Shown here one piece after another: positions 1 to 13,300 of a DNA stretch of 64,000 bases. Position numbers and translations under genes: made by a program. The stretch is taken from NCBI GenBank assembly GCA_028023455.1, contig JAQFVV010012666.1, positions 891,984 through 955,983 of the forward strand. Reading direction: 5' to 3'. The stretch comes from Epiperipatus broadwayi. Taxonomy: Eukaryota > Onychophora > Udeonychophora > Euonychophora > Peripatidae. The notes beneath the pieces were generated by a model, which was not told where the DNA came from, ran no database searches, and saw only the letters and a list, made by a program, of their open reading frames with translations. Every line of letters starts with the position of its first letter. Position 1 is the stretch's first letter.

Positions 1-1163
1 ATTGACGGAGGATATAAAACAAAAACACTTTGCATATATAAATAGCCAGATTTTTATCGGATGTCAGTTTCAGCCTAGTTTCCAGTGACAGTCTTGTTTG
101 AGTTCAGAAATTAATTGAGTCAGTTAAGTCGAGAGAAGACCATCAGTTGAGTTAATTGTATCCAGAAACAAAATGTGGTGCTGAGCAGTTTTGGGAAATT
201 CATACCTCTCCACAGCCTGATGTCCGATGACAACAGCAAGATCTGCCTGTGAAATAATGTCAGCATAACATCTTAGAAAATCTCCATCAGTATCTAATTG
301 TCTCCAATAGTAATAATCATGAAATAAGGAAACTCATCAAGGAAACATCCTGGCCAGCTTGAAGTATCCGTAATGGAAGAAGAAAACAAAGTTCTACATC
401 TATATTCAAAATCCTAGGTAAAACATTTGCTTATTTTCATTTATACTGTAATAGCCATTGCATTAAATTAATCCATGTGAATCCTCCAAGAATCTAAATA
501 TATGAACTCTATATCATACATACAATGAACTATTGTAATGTGTGTTTAAGTTTCAAATGCTATGTAATACTTTATTATTATATATGTGAGTGTATGAGTT
601 AATATGTGTGTGATGATTATATCAGTGTTATTAGTTAAATTACATAAATACCAGTGTTCTATTATTAAAATCTACAGGAATATTTCAACTAGTTTAGAAA
701 TGTTAATTTAAAATATGCGTGTGTTTTATGGAATTATAAAATGTTTAAAATTAATAAATGTTAGTTAATAAATTGTCTTTAAAATTAAACTTTATTTGTC
801 GGTCAATTCTTTTTATAAATTCCTTTTACAATTCTTTTATCAATTCTTTTCACCATTAATTATGTATAATCTATTAGTGATTACAAACATCTGAGCTAGT
901 CGTGCATATTTAGGCGTTGAGTTAGTGGCCATTGATCAAAGTGTGTTGTTTATTCTTTTCAGAATAAATAACTGGCGCCCATGTCTACATGAAACATAAA
1001 AGTGCTTTGAACTTGGTGTTGAACTCAACAGTCGAGAAGAAGATATTTCCTGGAAATGTAACACTAGTTATATATATTATAGCTATCGTTTGGGCATACA
1101 TATATGTTCTTCTCTGCCTAAGAGGCCGGTAATTTTGAGAGACCCATATTCGAAACCGGTACA
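1..1163 (+). mobile_element. LTR-retrotransposon-like debris, left end cut by the window
   Basis: No coding frame is visible. The stretch has a TATA-like box at about 37-48 and a TGGCGCCC at 973, preceded by AATAAC. That heptamer begins the classical lysine-tRNA primer-binding site of many LTR elements. The stretch ends at about 1163 in a GGTACA that abuts a short TA tract followed by TGTAAC. The same pairing of TGGCGCC with a TA-abutted TTACA/TACA end recurs at 16.0-18.0 kb and, in part, at 24.7-29.3 kb. I infer an LTR plus a short leader. The 5' end lies outside the window, so length and family are unknown. Confidence 0.3.
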
Positions 1164-1928
1164 ATATATATTGTAACGATATATAAATATGTCATTACAT
1201 TAATTTAAAATAAAAACTAAGTTCGCAAATAAAAATAAATTTATTAAAAATCTGAAAGCTAAAAAAAAAATAAAGAGTTGTTAAAAGTATATATATTCAC
1301 ACAGATGCAACACTTTAAAAATATTTTTTTAATAAATAAAAGTATTTGAATGTAGTTATAAAAAAGTACAAGATTTAAAAATAAAATATTTTTGTAAATG
1401 GAAATGATTGTTTTATAAATTAATTGAAAAGCAAGCTAGCCCTTGGGGTTCTTGTATAATTAAAAAGTCTGATGAAAGATAGATAAAAAATAAAGAAATT
1501 AGCTTGACCAATGGAAGCACCAAGCCTCTCAGACCTTAATGAAAATGATTGGAACAGTAATGTTTTGTTTTTTGAATCTGGAGAATTACTATAAAAAGAA
1601 AAATATTGAGTTCCAGAGAGTTCCAGCTTTTTTATGTTTGTGAGGTGTGATAGGACAAACATATCACACTCTCTATTTAAAAAAATGAAATGACTGTAAT
1701 ACTGGAATGGAACCAGCTAATGCCACCTCCATAACATCAGATCAGTCTTCCAATGAAGACATCGCGGGAATTAAAAACAGGAACCTGGACTCTTCTTCCA
1801 TGAACTATGAACTTTACAAATTAACAAAAAAAAGTAATTAAGAACTTTCATCATTTTTTTTAAAGATTATGCTATTCTAAATTTTAAAATGACCTCTTAT
1901 TTGATTTTCAAATTGATAATGAATGTTT

Positions 1929-1933
<5 letters not shown>

Positions 1934-2025
<92 letters not shown>
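1934..2025. repeat. (TA)n microsatellite
   Basis: About 92 bases of uninterrupted TA dinucleotide, with a second tract about 60 bases downstream at roughly 2085-2116. No mobile-element end can be recognised at either edge. Confidence 0.95.
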
Positions 2026-2027
<2 letters not shown>

Positions 2028-2080
2028 GTTTAATTTTATTTGGGGTAGTTTTGATTTTATATTACTAGTTTAGTTTATGC

Positions 2081-2122
<42 letters not shown>

Positions 2123-2582
2123 TTGCTAAAAAAAATCATTTCCATTTTTTTTATTATTTCTATTAATATGTATTTGTATAAATTATTTAAATGCATGAAA
2201 TTTAAGTTGGGTATGGATGTTGCATGGATTTGTTAGCAGTTAATTATGTTGTGGTTTTTATATTCGATTAGAATATATAAGTCATTGATGTCAATGCTGC
2301 ATCTTATGTTGAATGCCAATGGGTTTCTTTTATTCTCTCTGTAATTCACGTTATCAATGACTTTGTATTTTGATCGGTTATGTTTATTTGGAAATGTTTT
2401 TAACTGTGGAATCTATGCAGTTGATCTATACTCAACATGATAAAACAAATTTTATAAAATTCATCTGTGCAAATGTATACAAATGTTAAATTTAAATCGG
2501 GAAAGAATGACTATATAGATTTGTAAAGTTATATTAAAAAATTAGGGGAGGGTAATCTTAGGTTATTTGTTTCGTAGTTAAA

Positions 2583-2933
2583 TTGGGTCAATGGATTGGA
2601 TATATCGGTGTAATTAGTAAATGTAGTATGAGGTTTAGTAGATGTAGTATGAGATTCACTACGTGCAGAATCACTGTATATGCTGCACTAATCCTTTTGC
2701 CTATGAATGGGATTGTAAGTCAGCAAAAAGGATCACAGTCTTTTCCTATGGAGTTTTTATTTTATTGTTTTTCTTGCCATACAGATGTAACATTCCTGTA
2801 TCAGACAAGAGTAAATGTCTTCTCTAACTATACGGTTCAGATGTCCATTCCTGGCAGTATAGTATATAGTGCTGTTGTATTTTCATGCTACATTGAATAC
2901 ATCAATGTATCAGATGGATTGATGCCAGTTTGA
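2583..2933 (+). other. Unrecognised 116-codon open frame, possibly an exon
   Basis: The frame begins at an ATG and is less AT-rich than its surroundings. Its first half contains a hydrophobic stretch (about residues 31-45) that could be a signal peptide or chance. Its second half has a C-x2-C pair followed 37 residues later by FSC. This loosely resembles the cysteine spacing of the candidate exon at 37992-38228, which has C-x2-C and then, 31 residues later, LSC. A GTAAGT splice-donor-like hexamer falls inside the frame at about 2716, and an AATAAA lies shortly after the stop. It may be a chance ORF. No function is assigned. Confidence 0.2.
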
Positions 2934-4283
2934 CAGAGAACTTTTGGCCTAATGTTAAATAAAGGATACAATATTTTCTTTTCAAATGCAAATCTATGTA
3001 GCTTTATTTATATGTGACAATCTTAAAATAAATCAAAAATTCATCTGTGTGGATGATTTAAAATCTTAAAATAATAATTTAAATTAAAAATTAATATTAA
3101 AATCCAAATAATAAATGTTATTCCTGAAATTTAAAATGATTATATATGTGCGTAAATAAATATTGTTAGTGTGTTAATTACTGGCAGTGGCTTATTTTAT
3201 TCTTTTTTTAGATATTAATATATTTTGAGAATATAAATCTTTATTAAAACTTATAAAAAAATGTTTTAAATCGCTGCTACTCCACTGAGCTAGTGACTTG
3301 GGCTATTCTGAAATAAATAAAGTGGGATCTTAACAGCGCGTATCTGCCTACTTTATAAATTTCTCTCTCGGTCTCAATATGTCTCCCTATATGGCTGCCT
3401 CTATATGTGCATGATACGTATATAGATCTATATATCCCTGATCTTATATATATATATATATATATATTGTAATGGTATATGCTTTCTTGGTGAGATAAAT
3501 TAAGGCAGACACATCTCACTATAATCTGTTTTAAGATCTTTATATAGGATGTCACAAATGATGTGATTTAATTTTGCTATAAAACTATATCTGTTCCCAA
3601 TAAATAATTTATTATTAATAAATTATTATATCTAAACCACATCAATTCAATTTTCTTTTAATTGACTTAAACATTATGCTCAGATTTCGAATTCTGGGAA
3701 GTTTAACAATTGACTCTCTTCAGAGGTTTCTATCAATATACTAAAGTAATATTAATAACAATTTTCACTAACTTTTTAAAATGGGTTTCATGAAGTTAAT
3801 ATAATAATCAGTAAAGACTATTATATTAAATTATTCTTCTTATCTTATAAAATCAAATAAATAAATAAAACAAAATTGAAGACTTCATTTAGTTTAATAT
3901 AACGAACATAATAAATATTTATTTAACAAATACATATCTTAAACTTTATAATATATACAAATATTTATATATATATACTTTTTTATATTGTAAATATAAA
4001 TATTCTATTTATCTATGGTAGATATATTTCATAACTGATAGCATTACATGATTTTATAAAGTATATAATATATAAGTATCCAAATATTAAGAGTTTTACA
4101 TTAACACTATTAAATATTAATTAGGTTATACAAATAATAATCCAATTATTATTATATAATGTTTTCATTTGTTAAAATTATTGTAAGTAATTTAGGTTTA
4201 TTAATATAAAAATATATATATTTCTTATCATATTTCTTATCAATGTTAGTCATTTATCCATTTATCATACATAATGTTTATCA

Positions 4284-4476
4284 GGTGAGGCTGGAAGCAG
4301 CAGGCATAGCCCAGAGTATACATTAAACTCCAATATTCAACTTGTAAATATTCAGTTGTATATATTGTATTGTATATATTGGTACATAATAAAATATATT
4401 AATTGCAATACTTGTTTCAGTATTATTTTACATTATATACTGTTAGTTGGGTCTGTAATCCAGACCAAATACAACA
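4284..4476 (+). mobile_element. 5' LTR fragment of the gypsy element (truncated)
   Basis: This segment matches the last ~200 bases of the complete LTR at 8632-9239 over its whole length, including an AATAAA-type signal (near 4389) and the terminal ACAACA. The first ~400 bases of the LTR are missing, so the element is truncated at its left end. The segment ends four bases before a TGG that begins the primer-binding-site candidate. Confidence 0.8.
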
Positions 4477-4480
4477 GATT

Positions 4481-4498
4481 TGGCACAGTTTTACAGAA
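4481..4498 (+). promoter_or_regulatory. Primer-binding-site candidate of the gypsy element
   Basis: TGGCACAGTTTTACAG lies four bases after the LTR end. A site starting with TGG, the complement of a tRNA CCA end, just inside the 5' LTR is where reverse transcription is primed. I did not identify the matching tRNA. Confidence 0.5.
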
Positions 4499-5056
4499 GA
4501 TTTTTTCTCCTATGGCTGGAAAAAGAAAAAAAACTTGGAAAATGTAAATACACATGTGGACAATTATTTAGACACTCGTAAGTTATGAAACTGTGATTAC
4601 TAAATCACACTTAAATACGTTCCAAGTAAAATACATATATGTATTTATTTAACAGTGATTCTTAAAATTACTTATTTCTGGCAAAATAAGTAAAATACAC
4701 GAACAGCATTTACTAAACAGCCATTGTCAAAATCACTTATTTCTAAGAGGAAACATAAAGTGATCATAAAAATGATTGGTACTTCATAAACCAATCAAAA
4801 TTGGCCTTGCTAAAAAAGGAAAAAAAGCTCAGCACAGTAAAAAATCTGTCGAACATAAACATATCGAGTGGTTTCTCATAAATATATGGAAAAAATATTT
4901 TTGTCACGTGATAAAAGAGAAAAAAAATGGCTTATATAATTGGCTCAATGGTCGTTTTTGATCCAGGGTTCCCTGAAAACTTATCAAGCTACAAAGAGTC
5001 CTAATTTTTTATATGCTGGCCAATCAGATCAAAAAGTCTAAAATAAAAAATTAGCA

Positions 5057-5957
5057 ATGCTGATAACGATAATCACGTCGCAGACATATAATATTTTAAA
5101 ATCACAAATTGGGTCAGAAACACTGGCTGACTTGAATTTTGAGAAAGCATTGGCGATTCTCACAAAATATTTTTTCCCCAAACCACTAACAATAATGCAG
5201 AGATATTTTTTTCAATCTCTGTGTGCAGGCAGAGGAAGAAAAAGCTAGAGAATTTGCCATGTGAATCCGAACATTAGCACTCACATGTGAGTTTAAAGAA
5301 TTCATAAATGAAGCACTATGCCATCTGGCATGAACAATCATAATTTAAGGCTCACAGTATTTATGACACCAGATATTGATTTTGAAAAGGCTGTAACTCA
5401 AGCCACACTGGCAGAATCTATAGCATGTCAGGCAAAGCCATTACAAAAAATGAATTATACTATTCAAAAAGTTGAACATAAGGCTGAGTCTGAGAAGCAC
5501 TCAGTTTGCTCAACAACAATGAGTGTAAAGCATTGTTATAGATGCGATAAATCGGTCCACATGCGAACAGAATGTTCACATCTCCATACTGTGTGCTCAT
5601 TTTGCAAGCGAGTCAGTCATATAAGAGAGGCATGTCTAAAATTAAAAAGACAAACAGCCAATATGAGAATCGAAAAAGCTATTCCAAACAACAACAATGG
5701 CAACTATAAGAAAAACAAACATGTTGCCAGTATAAATCACATTAAGGACAATCAGTCTGGATTTATACAGAGTATTATGATTAATGATACAGCAGTGAGA
5801 ATGGAACTAGACACAGGGTCAGCAGTGACTATTATTTCAAAAAAGACTTGGTTTATCATTAATAAAAATAATAAATATAATCTGCATCATAGTACTAGGA
5901 CTAGAACAGATTATCAGGGTAAAGAAATAAAACTCTTGTGTCAGACAAAACTATAAC
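5057..5957 (+). pseudogene. Ty3/gypsy gag and protease remnant
   Basis: The gag region is split over frames. A first piece at 5057-5248 resembles the capsid region of K02A2.6-type gypsy Gag. A second at 5318-5956 carries two CCHC zinc knuckles (CYRCDKSVHMRTEC and CSFCKRVSHIREAC) of the nucleic-acid-binding nucleocapsid type. It is followed by an aspartic-protease active site, LDTGSAVTIIS, near 5808-5840. In an active element Gag packages the RNA and the protease cleaves the polyprotein. Frameshifts upstream, and the stop at 5954-5956 before RT, make it non-functional as it stands. Confidence 0.85.
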
Positions 5958-7370
5958 CTACCACAGTTAGTGGCATCAGGTGATCACAGCAACTTGTTAT
6001 GCTGTGACTTAGGCTTTGCAGTGCCAAAGGTGAACCAGATCACAACATTAGCTAAATTAAAGGCTGATTACCCTGAAGTGGTCAAAAAAGATCTAGGTCT
6101 GCATCTGGGACCACCAATTCAGTTATCACTGAATAAAAAGATAAAACTGATCAGTTTCAATGCAGATCACTGCCATTGGCCTTGAGAGCTAAAGTTGAGT
6201 TAGAGCTTAAAAGCTGGAAGGTAGAAAGGATAATAGAGCCTATATCATACACAGAATGGGCCACCCCAATCCCAATCATCAAAGAAAATGGTGATATGCG
6301 GATATGTGGAGTTATCGATGAACAATTAACAAAGCACTAGCATCAAACAACTATCCATCACCATCAGTTAAGCAAATCCTATCCACACTGTCAGGTGGAA
6401 AGGTTTTTACTGAAATTGACTTGAAACATGCATATTTACAGCTACCAGTCAATGATCATATAGCAAGAGCATTGTCAATAATAACTCATAAAGGCTTATT
6501 TTAAATGAACTGAATAACTTTTGGTATATCAGTCACCCCAGCAATATTTCAGAGAGTCATGGATCAACTGGGTGCAGAATACTGGGGGCCCTACCATGCT
6601 TTGATGATTTCTTACTGGTGGCATGGACTCCAGATCTACTCTGGAGTTCCACAATAAAACTTGATGAGTTCAAAGCAGCAGGCATCAGAATAAACTTAGA
6701 TAAGTGCATATTTGAAGTCAATGAACTGGAGTTTCTGGGATTTAGGATAGATGCAAGTGACATTTATACTACCCAAAAGAAATTTATGGCAATTAAAAAA
6801 GCCAAAACACTAAGTAACAATAAAGAATGACAGTCCTTTTTAGGACTTGTAAATTACTATGAGGGTTTTTTATATCACAAAACAGAGGCAGCTGAACCAG
6901 CCTGGAAGTGGGACAGCAATCATGATATAAGAAAGTGGTGCTGGCACACTTTGACCCTGAAAGAGTGCTGGTAATGGCATGTGATGCATCACCAGTAGGA
7001 ACAGGTGCAGTGTTGTTCCATAAGAATGATAATGGTTCCCTTTCACCTATTACCTTTACATCAAAGTTCCTCTCAAAGTCAGAAAAAAATTATGCCCAGA
7101 TTGATAGAGAGGTTCTGGCATTAATCGATGGAATTAAAAAAAATTTCATGACTACCTTTATGGGAGATCATTCACCACCTTTATAGGAGATCATTCATAC
7201 TGCAAACAGATCATAGATCCCTATTGGGTATCTTTGCAGCTGAAAAAGGAATCCCTCAGCATGTGTCACCATGTATGCTGAAGTGGTTCAACTTCTCATC
7301 AGGATATGATTTTATGCTACACTACATTGAGGGAAAACAGATTCCTCATGTTGATGCACTAAGTTGTTTG
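5958..7370 (+). pseudogene. Ty3/gypsy reverse transcriptase and RNase H remnant
   Basis: Reading across several frames gives the gypsy RT N-terminal segment (ATPIP...NGDMRICG near 6257-6310), then a K-x-F-T-E-I-D-L motif-A region near 6399-6423. A segment ending LEFLGFRIDA follows near 6727-6755. RNase H begins at about 6935 (AHFDPERVLVMACDASPVG...). It continues with the expected TFTSKFLSKSEKNYAQIDREVLALI and then TDHRSLLG and HVDALSCLP. At least three in-frame stops or shifts interrupt it, including TAG after the IDEQLTKH stretch and another before the MACDASP block. Domain order PR-RT-RH is as in Ty3/gypsy. Confidence 0.85.
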
Positions 7371-8610
7371 CCTGCAGAATCTTCAGACAGGCTGATTACT
7401 ACAGATCAGTCAGTTAACATGATTGATTTGGGAACAAACACACCACTGAATAGTAAATTAGTGGCTAAGTGGACCACAAATGACCCTGGGTTCCAAAGAA
7501 TTAAAAAATGGATCCAGCAGGGGTGGCCAAATAAAAAACCAGAGGAGTTGCATCCACTGGACCTGAAGTCTGGAGCTTTCAATTGGAAAGGGATGTATTA
7601 TATGGGGATCCAGAGTAGTGATGCCCTTAGCTGGATGATCCAAAGTGCTTGGCCTGTTGCATAATGGGCATCCATTGATAGTCTGGATAAGATGCTCGCA
7701 AGGGCATTAAGTTTAAAGTCCACAACTGCTGGCATTGTAAAATGAATCAAAACATGCCAGCAAAAAATAAAACAGTTCACTGGCCTAAACATTTAGCACC
7801 TGGACAAAACCCCATATGGGCCATGCTGGCCCATGGAAAGGCAAACTACTGTTAGTAGTAGTTGATTTATATCCCTAGTGGCTGGAGGTAGTGGAAGATC
7901 CATAACTCCAGACCACTGCAACAATAGAAGCTCTTAGAAGACTATTTGCTACACATGGCCTTCCAAGAATGATAGTCTCAGATAATGGCACAGCATTCAC
8001 TGCATTAGCTTTTAAAAACTTTTGTGACAATAATGGCATTGAGCTGGTCTTTAGCCCACCATTTTACCCTGAAAGCAAAGGCCAGGCTGAGAGATTGGTG
8101 CAATAGACCAAAAATTGCTCACAAAGATCGACACAGGAAGCTGCAACACCTATATTGCCAGAATGTTATTATCTTGGCACTCTACACTGAGTACTGTAAC
8201 CAAAAAAACTCCAGCTGAACTACTGTGTAATAGAACTTTGTGAACCAACTTCTCAGCTTTGATACCTGAACCAAAAGATGAAAACAAGAAAAGTACAAAA
8301 CTACCAAATTACAAATAGGGCTAATGTTCTATGCAGAATGTATAGCAGATCTGTTAAGTGGATCCCAGCAGTCATCATCCAATAAAAAGGACTTCACACC
8401 ATTTTAGTGGAAACAGCATATGGATGTCATCATCGCCATCGAGATCACCTGAGACTGGATTATACTGATGCAGCCACAATGAGTGAAGCTCCAGAAACAT
8501 GTGGTACAAGCAAGGAGGACCAACAAACTGAAGACAACAGCAAACCAGAACAAGCACCAAAGCACTTTAGTCATCCTCCAGCACACCAGTATGACTATGT
8601 TTTCTAGGGC
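7371..8610 (+). pseudogene. Ty3/gypsy integrase remnant
   Basis: The zinc-binding N-terminal region is eroded (about 7640-7790). The integrase core is recognisable at 7978-8105, with DNGTAFTALAF followed by FSPPFYPESKGQAERLVQ. Here D, and the E of the QAE block, are two of the D,D-35-E catalytic residues. The core is crossed by stops and frame changes. A short frame at 8407-8607 follows. Its location 3' of RT and RNase H confirms the gypsy rather than the copia gene order. Confidence 0.8.
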
Positions 8611-8620
8611 AAATTTTAGC

Positions 8621-8631
8621 CAGGGGAGGGA
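8621..8631 (+). promoter_or_regulatory. Polypurine tract of the gypsy element
   Basis: CAGGGGAGGGA sits immediately before the TG that opens the 3' LTR. This is the standard primer site for plus-strand DNA synthesis, and its position fixes the LTR start. Confidence 0.75.
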
Positions 8632-9239
8632 TGTTATAGTCCTCTTTTCTCTCAGAAGTAGATACCACCTTATCTGATCAGATTAAGCAAAAGCTGATGT
8701 ATAGATAAAAGCATAGCCAATGACTTTTTACAGGACAGTGAACAACGATGCTTGCTGAATCCAAAGGTTTTCAATAAGGTCAAAAATCTGGGTATAAATA
8801 GTCAGTCTTTTGTTAGGATTGGGGAATAATGTGTCTAACCTAAACAGACGTTTTGTGTTCTCCCAGGGAAACTCTGCTATCTTACACAGCAGCAAGTATT
8901 CCCATTGATAGCACTACACTATTTAGATCTACGCAGTTAGGAAAGTCCCACATAGACTGGATGCTGCTAAGATCACTCTCAGCTCAAGGCAAGATGTCTT
9001 GTACAGCTGGAAGAGTCATAGACCCTACACGTGAGGCAAATCATAAGGTGTGGCTGGAAGTGGCAGGCATAACCCAGAGTTTACATTAAACTCCAATATT
9101 CAACTTGTAAATATTCAATTGTATATATTGTATTGTATATATTGGTACATAATAAAATATATTAATTGTAATAACTGTTTCAGTATTATTTTACATTATT
9201 TACTATTAGTTTGTTCTGTAATCTAGATCAAACACAACA
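8632..9239 (+). mobile_element. 3' LTR of the gypsy element, 608 bp
   Basis: The LTR opens TGTTATAG right after the polypurine tract and closes in ACACAACA. Its end matches the 5' LTR fragment at 4284-4476. A TATA box (GGTATAAATAG near 8790) and an AATAAA (near 9150) mark the expected promoter and poly(A) signals. The two LTR ends differ by a number of substitutions, consistent with an old insertion. Confidence 0.85.
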
Positions 9240-10344
9240 CCCATATTAATATGTCTTAACCTATATCTAAATTTTTATTAATCACAAATAAAAATAAAAA
9301 TATTTTAAATTATTAATTCTTTCTTGTTATTCATTTCTTTAATAAAATGAATTCGATAATAAAGAAAATGAAATTAATGTTTCCCAATTATAATTTTAAA
9401 AAAAATGGTATTTATAAAAGTTAATGCACTCATCTTAGATGTTCCTGGAATTCACGAATGAAAATTTTTCGAAGATGCAATTTTTAATTTCTCCATTGTT
9501 ATACATTGAAGAAAATAATAGATCTCACATTGACATTGAGTTTCCTCCTTGCATGTAGATGTCATCTTCATAAATACACAGTCCCATTATTAACAATTAA
9601 AATTCCATTTTGAAGATATAGCTTCTATAAAATGTTATAGGCTTTTTGCAAAAGATTTTATTCACAAATATATATGACATTAGACAAGCACATTTTATAC
9701 ATCCCACAGTAATTCAATGTTCCACTCACTTTGCATTTTCCTTATAATGTAAAGTACATTAAATTTAGTTGAAGCTTTTATAAACATGTTCTTTTTAAAA
9801 CTAAGTTTACATTTAGAACTCCGATTAGAACGATTTTTATAGAATGTGAAAATATATGCAAACTAAGTAATTTAGAAATTACTTTCTTTAAAAAATATTA
9901 GAAATTTTTCTTTTAATAAATATTAAATCATTCAAAATATAGATTTTATTTTATGCACTGTTCTTTTAAATCGAACAATGTATATTCCTTTGTCAAGATA
10001 TAGCTGAAAGAATAGAATCCTTAATCTTCTAAAAATAATAATAAAAAAATTCTATATAGTTGCATGAGCTTTCTGAAGCATATCATATTCTATATTGTTA
10101 CAATACATTCGATGTTAAATCACTAAGTTAATTTCATTCCCTTTAATTCGATAAACGACATGTGATCCCACAGTTCAACACAATGTCAACTGTCTTTTCT
10201 CAACAATGGCTTTTCATTTAAAGAATGAAAAATACTTTTTTACTAAATTATATATTTATTTTTATAAATATAATAGAAATACAAATATAATGTATACATA
10301 TTGATTATATGTATGTATGTATGAGTATATATTTATATACTCCT

Positions 10345-10380
<36 letters not shown>
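9240..10380. other. AT-rich intergenic DNA
   Basis: No gene or recognisable element is seen. A (TA)n of about 30 bases at 10351-10381 ends the stretch and abuts the long repeat that follows. Confidence 0.6.
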
Positions 10381-10381
<1 letters not shown>

Positions 10382-10385
<4 letters not shown>

Positions 10386-13300
10386 CTAACTGAAGTTTCA
10401 CTTGGTTCCAATAGGTGCCTGAGGTTATTTTAACTTAACCTTTTGTTTGAAATTTTTGATTTTTGAAAAAATAATAATGATAAAAATGGAAATTAACTTA
10501 GTTAATGAACAAAATATGATATATCTTATGTAGTATTATAATAATTGTTAAATATTTAGTGAATTATGTATAAATATTTCAATAATATTTGTGAGTTAAT
10601 TTGATAAGGGATATCAGACAATAATTTGTAGTACAGAAAATATCAGAAATAGTTGTCAGATGATAAATGATATTAAATATATTTTAAAGTAACTATTGTG
10701 TAATTCATTTAAGTTTAAAAATAATCTGTAAATTTTCATTAAAAAACAGTATAATAATATTTAAAAGATGTAATTTAGGTTAGCATTTCACTTATAAAAG
10801 TTATTTTGAATTAAATATTCAATAATATTTTTACTTTGTAGTTTTAAAAATAACTTTTAAACAATTAATGTGAGGTCATGTTTATAGATTACCTGCATGT
10901 GAGAATATATATGGGCATGCAAAAATGGCATGTAAACATAAGAATAAAAAAAATAATTTAATTCCAATATTGATTAAAAAAAGAAAAAATATATATGGAT
11001 AAAGTTATTAAAGTTAAATATTTAAAAGTTAATAATGAGGAATAACTTTAAATTTTATATCTATTACTATTGTGTTTATAAAATATTGTCTAAGAATATT
11101 AGATAATATTTGTTAACAATAAATTTTTGACTTTGCAGCTGAGGAGTCATGTGGTTTGGTATAATAAGATCAATTACATCAGTAAAATGTATTGTGCAGC
11201 TGGTGTGACAAGAATATTAAAGTTAAAAAATAAGTTCATTGCTTATAAGCCAATTGAGCAAAAGTGGGAGTATTAAATATTATTAGATATAAAAAGGAAT
11301 CCGGGATTCATTCAGAGGGCTTACTTATTTTGTTTCTACATGTGGAAATCCTGCAATTTTTTTTAATAAACGTTGTAATATTTATTTAAATACTTTACTT
11401 AAAAGTAAAAGTATGTTTTTAAAACAACTATTTTAAATGGTCTTGCAGTAATGAATTGCTTAATTTAAAAAGGTAACCATTTTCTGATAATCAAATTTCA
11501 ATTGGAACATGAGATTATAGTAAAAAATGTTTGAAGGAAATTTAGCATCTCTTATTTCATATGCAGGTAAAATTAAAGCATAAATTATTAATTATTTTTA
11601 TGGCTAATCAATATTTTGCACTGAACTATTGTAACTGTAGGATACTTAGAATTTGTCCTATTAAATTAAAAATATACATGAGGAAGAACTTAAAAAAACA
11701 TTGATAATTTTAAAAAAAAACATTATAATGAAAATGCATCATCTTCCTCATAAATTAAAATTGACTTTAAATTTTATGTGTCACCATTAATACTTGATAT
11801 CCACATTTAAATATGCTCTTCCATGATAATACTTGTTTCTAAAAGTAAATTTAGAAAAGAAAAATATATTATATTAAGATAAAGAAGAATGAACTTTGTT
11901 TACAAAGCATTCTATAGTTGAATATCAATTTTTTTAATGTCCATCTTTAAAATTTATTGTATATGAGATAATAATTATCTTATTTTGGAAAGTGTTGGAT
12001 AAAAATATTTTAAGCTATATTTAATTAAGGATGAACTTACAAATAATGATTAGCTAAAAGGTTATCATTTTATTTACCTGAAATGGAAATAATTTGTTTT
12101 AGCTAAATGTAAAAAGAGGAAAATATGTATTTTAAAATAATAATTCTCATATCTGTCAAATACATTGCAAATTGTTACATTTTCCATTACTTATAAGTAA
12201 CTTTGTGACAAGTAATCTTAGCTCATAAACCAAGAAATGTCTTTAATCATATAAATAAGTCTACTTTTGTATTTTAAATGGTAAAATAAAATTTGTTTTA
12301 AAATAGTGTATAAAAAAATATTTTTAATAAAAAAACTGCATTTAAAATGTGTTTGCCTAAAGGAAAAAAGTGAAATTTAAATAAGGATATATATTATATG
12401 CATTTGAACCCAGGATTTTAAACAAATGTACTCAGCTGAAGAATTTATTTTTTCAATCCAGCCTATTTTATTATTTTAATATATAAAATTATTTTTAAAA
12501 AATAAAAGAAATTGAAAGTATTATCTTAAAGAACTATTGAACATTTTTGTTGTGGAAATCATTGCCATGTTTTGACTAAAGCTTCTATCTTGGATAGATA
12601 AATTAGCCTGAATAAATTATCTACATATTGTAAATGAAAAAACCATTATGGCATTTAAATATGAACTTGAAAAGTGAGACCATAAAAATATTTATGCTAT
12701 ATATTTTGTGTAACACTTTTTGCATAAATATGCCAGGTAAATTAGGATTATAATTTTAAAGCTTAATGGGTTTATTAGAATGAGCAAATATTTTGCCATT
12801 CTTAGGTCAAATTAGTTTTTTATTAAGCATTTCACAAGAGAACATCTATTAGATAATTTCATTTATAGAGATTTAAATATCATAGTCTTAGTTTAGTATG
12901 TGTGGGATGTTTCAGTCAGTTTTATTTTAAACCAGCCAAAGAAGTTAATCAGAGAGTTTCCGTTCATTTGTTTTATAAGTGTTATAGTAATAATAACTGC
13001 AAATATTTTTTATATGCATTGAGAATTAATATTCTCACATTTAATTAGCAATTTTTTTTAAAAAGTCCACTGGTCATTATAATTTAGTATTGACTATTTT
13101 ATTATGTGTGCATTGTGCCTTGCCTAGAATATTATATGCATTTAATTTTAAAGTATTTCTCATAGTAGTCAATTGACAAAGTTTGCTTTGTTGGTTTGAA
13201 CATTGAATATACATTTTGTATTTTTAAATTTCTTAGAAATAACTGAGTTAATTCAGGTGAAGTATATATATTGCTATTAGTTAGTATTTGATAGCCTCAT

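Larger units (their letters stand above)
1164..4283. other. AT-rich intergenic DNA with TA tracts
   Basis: This stretch has no supported gene. It holds a long (TA)n at 1934-2025, a shorter one at about 2085-2116 and a third at about 3448-3468. An open frame at 2583-2933 is listed separately at low confidence. The rest is A/T-rich DNA with short homopolymer runs, in which I see nothing. Confidence 0.6.
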
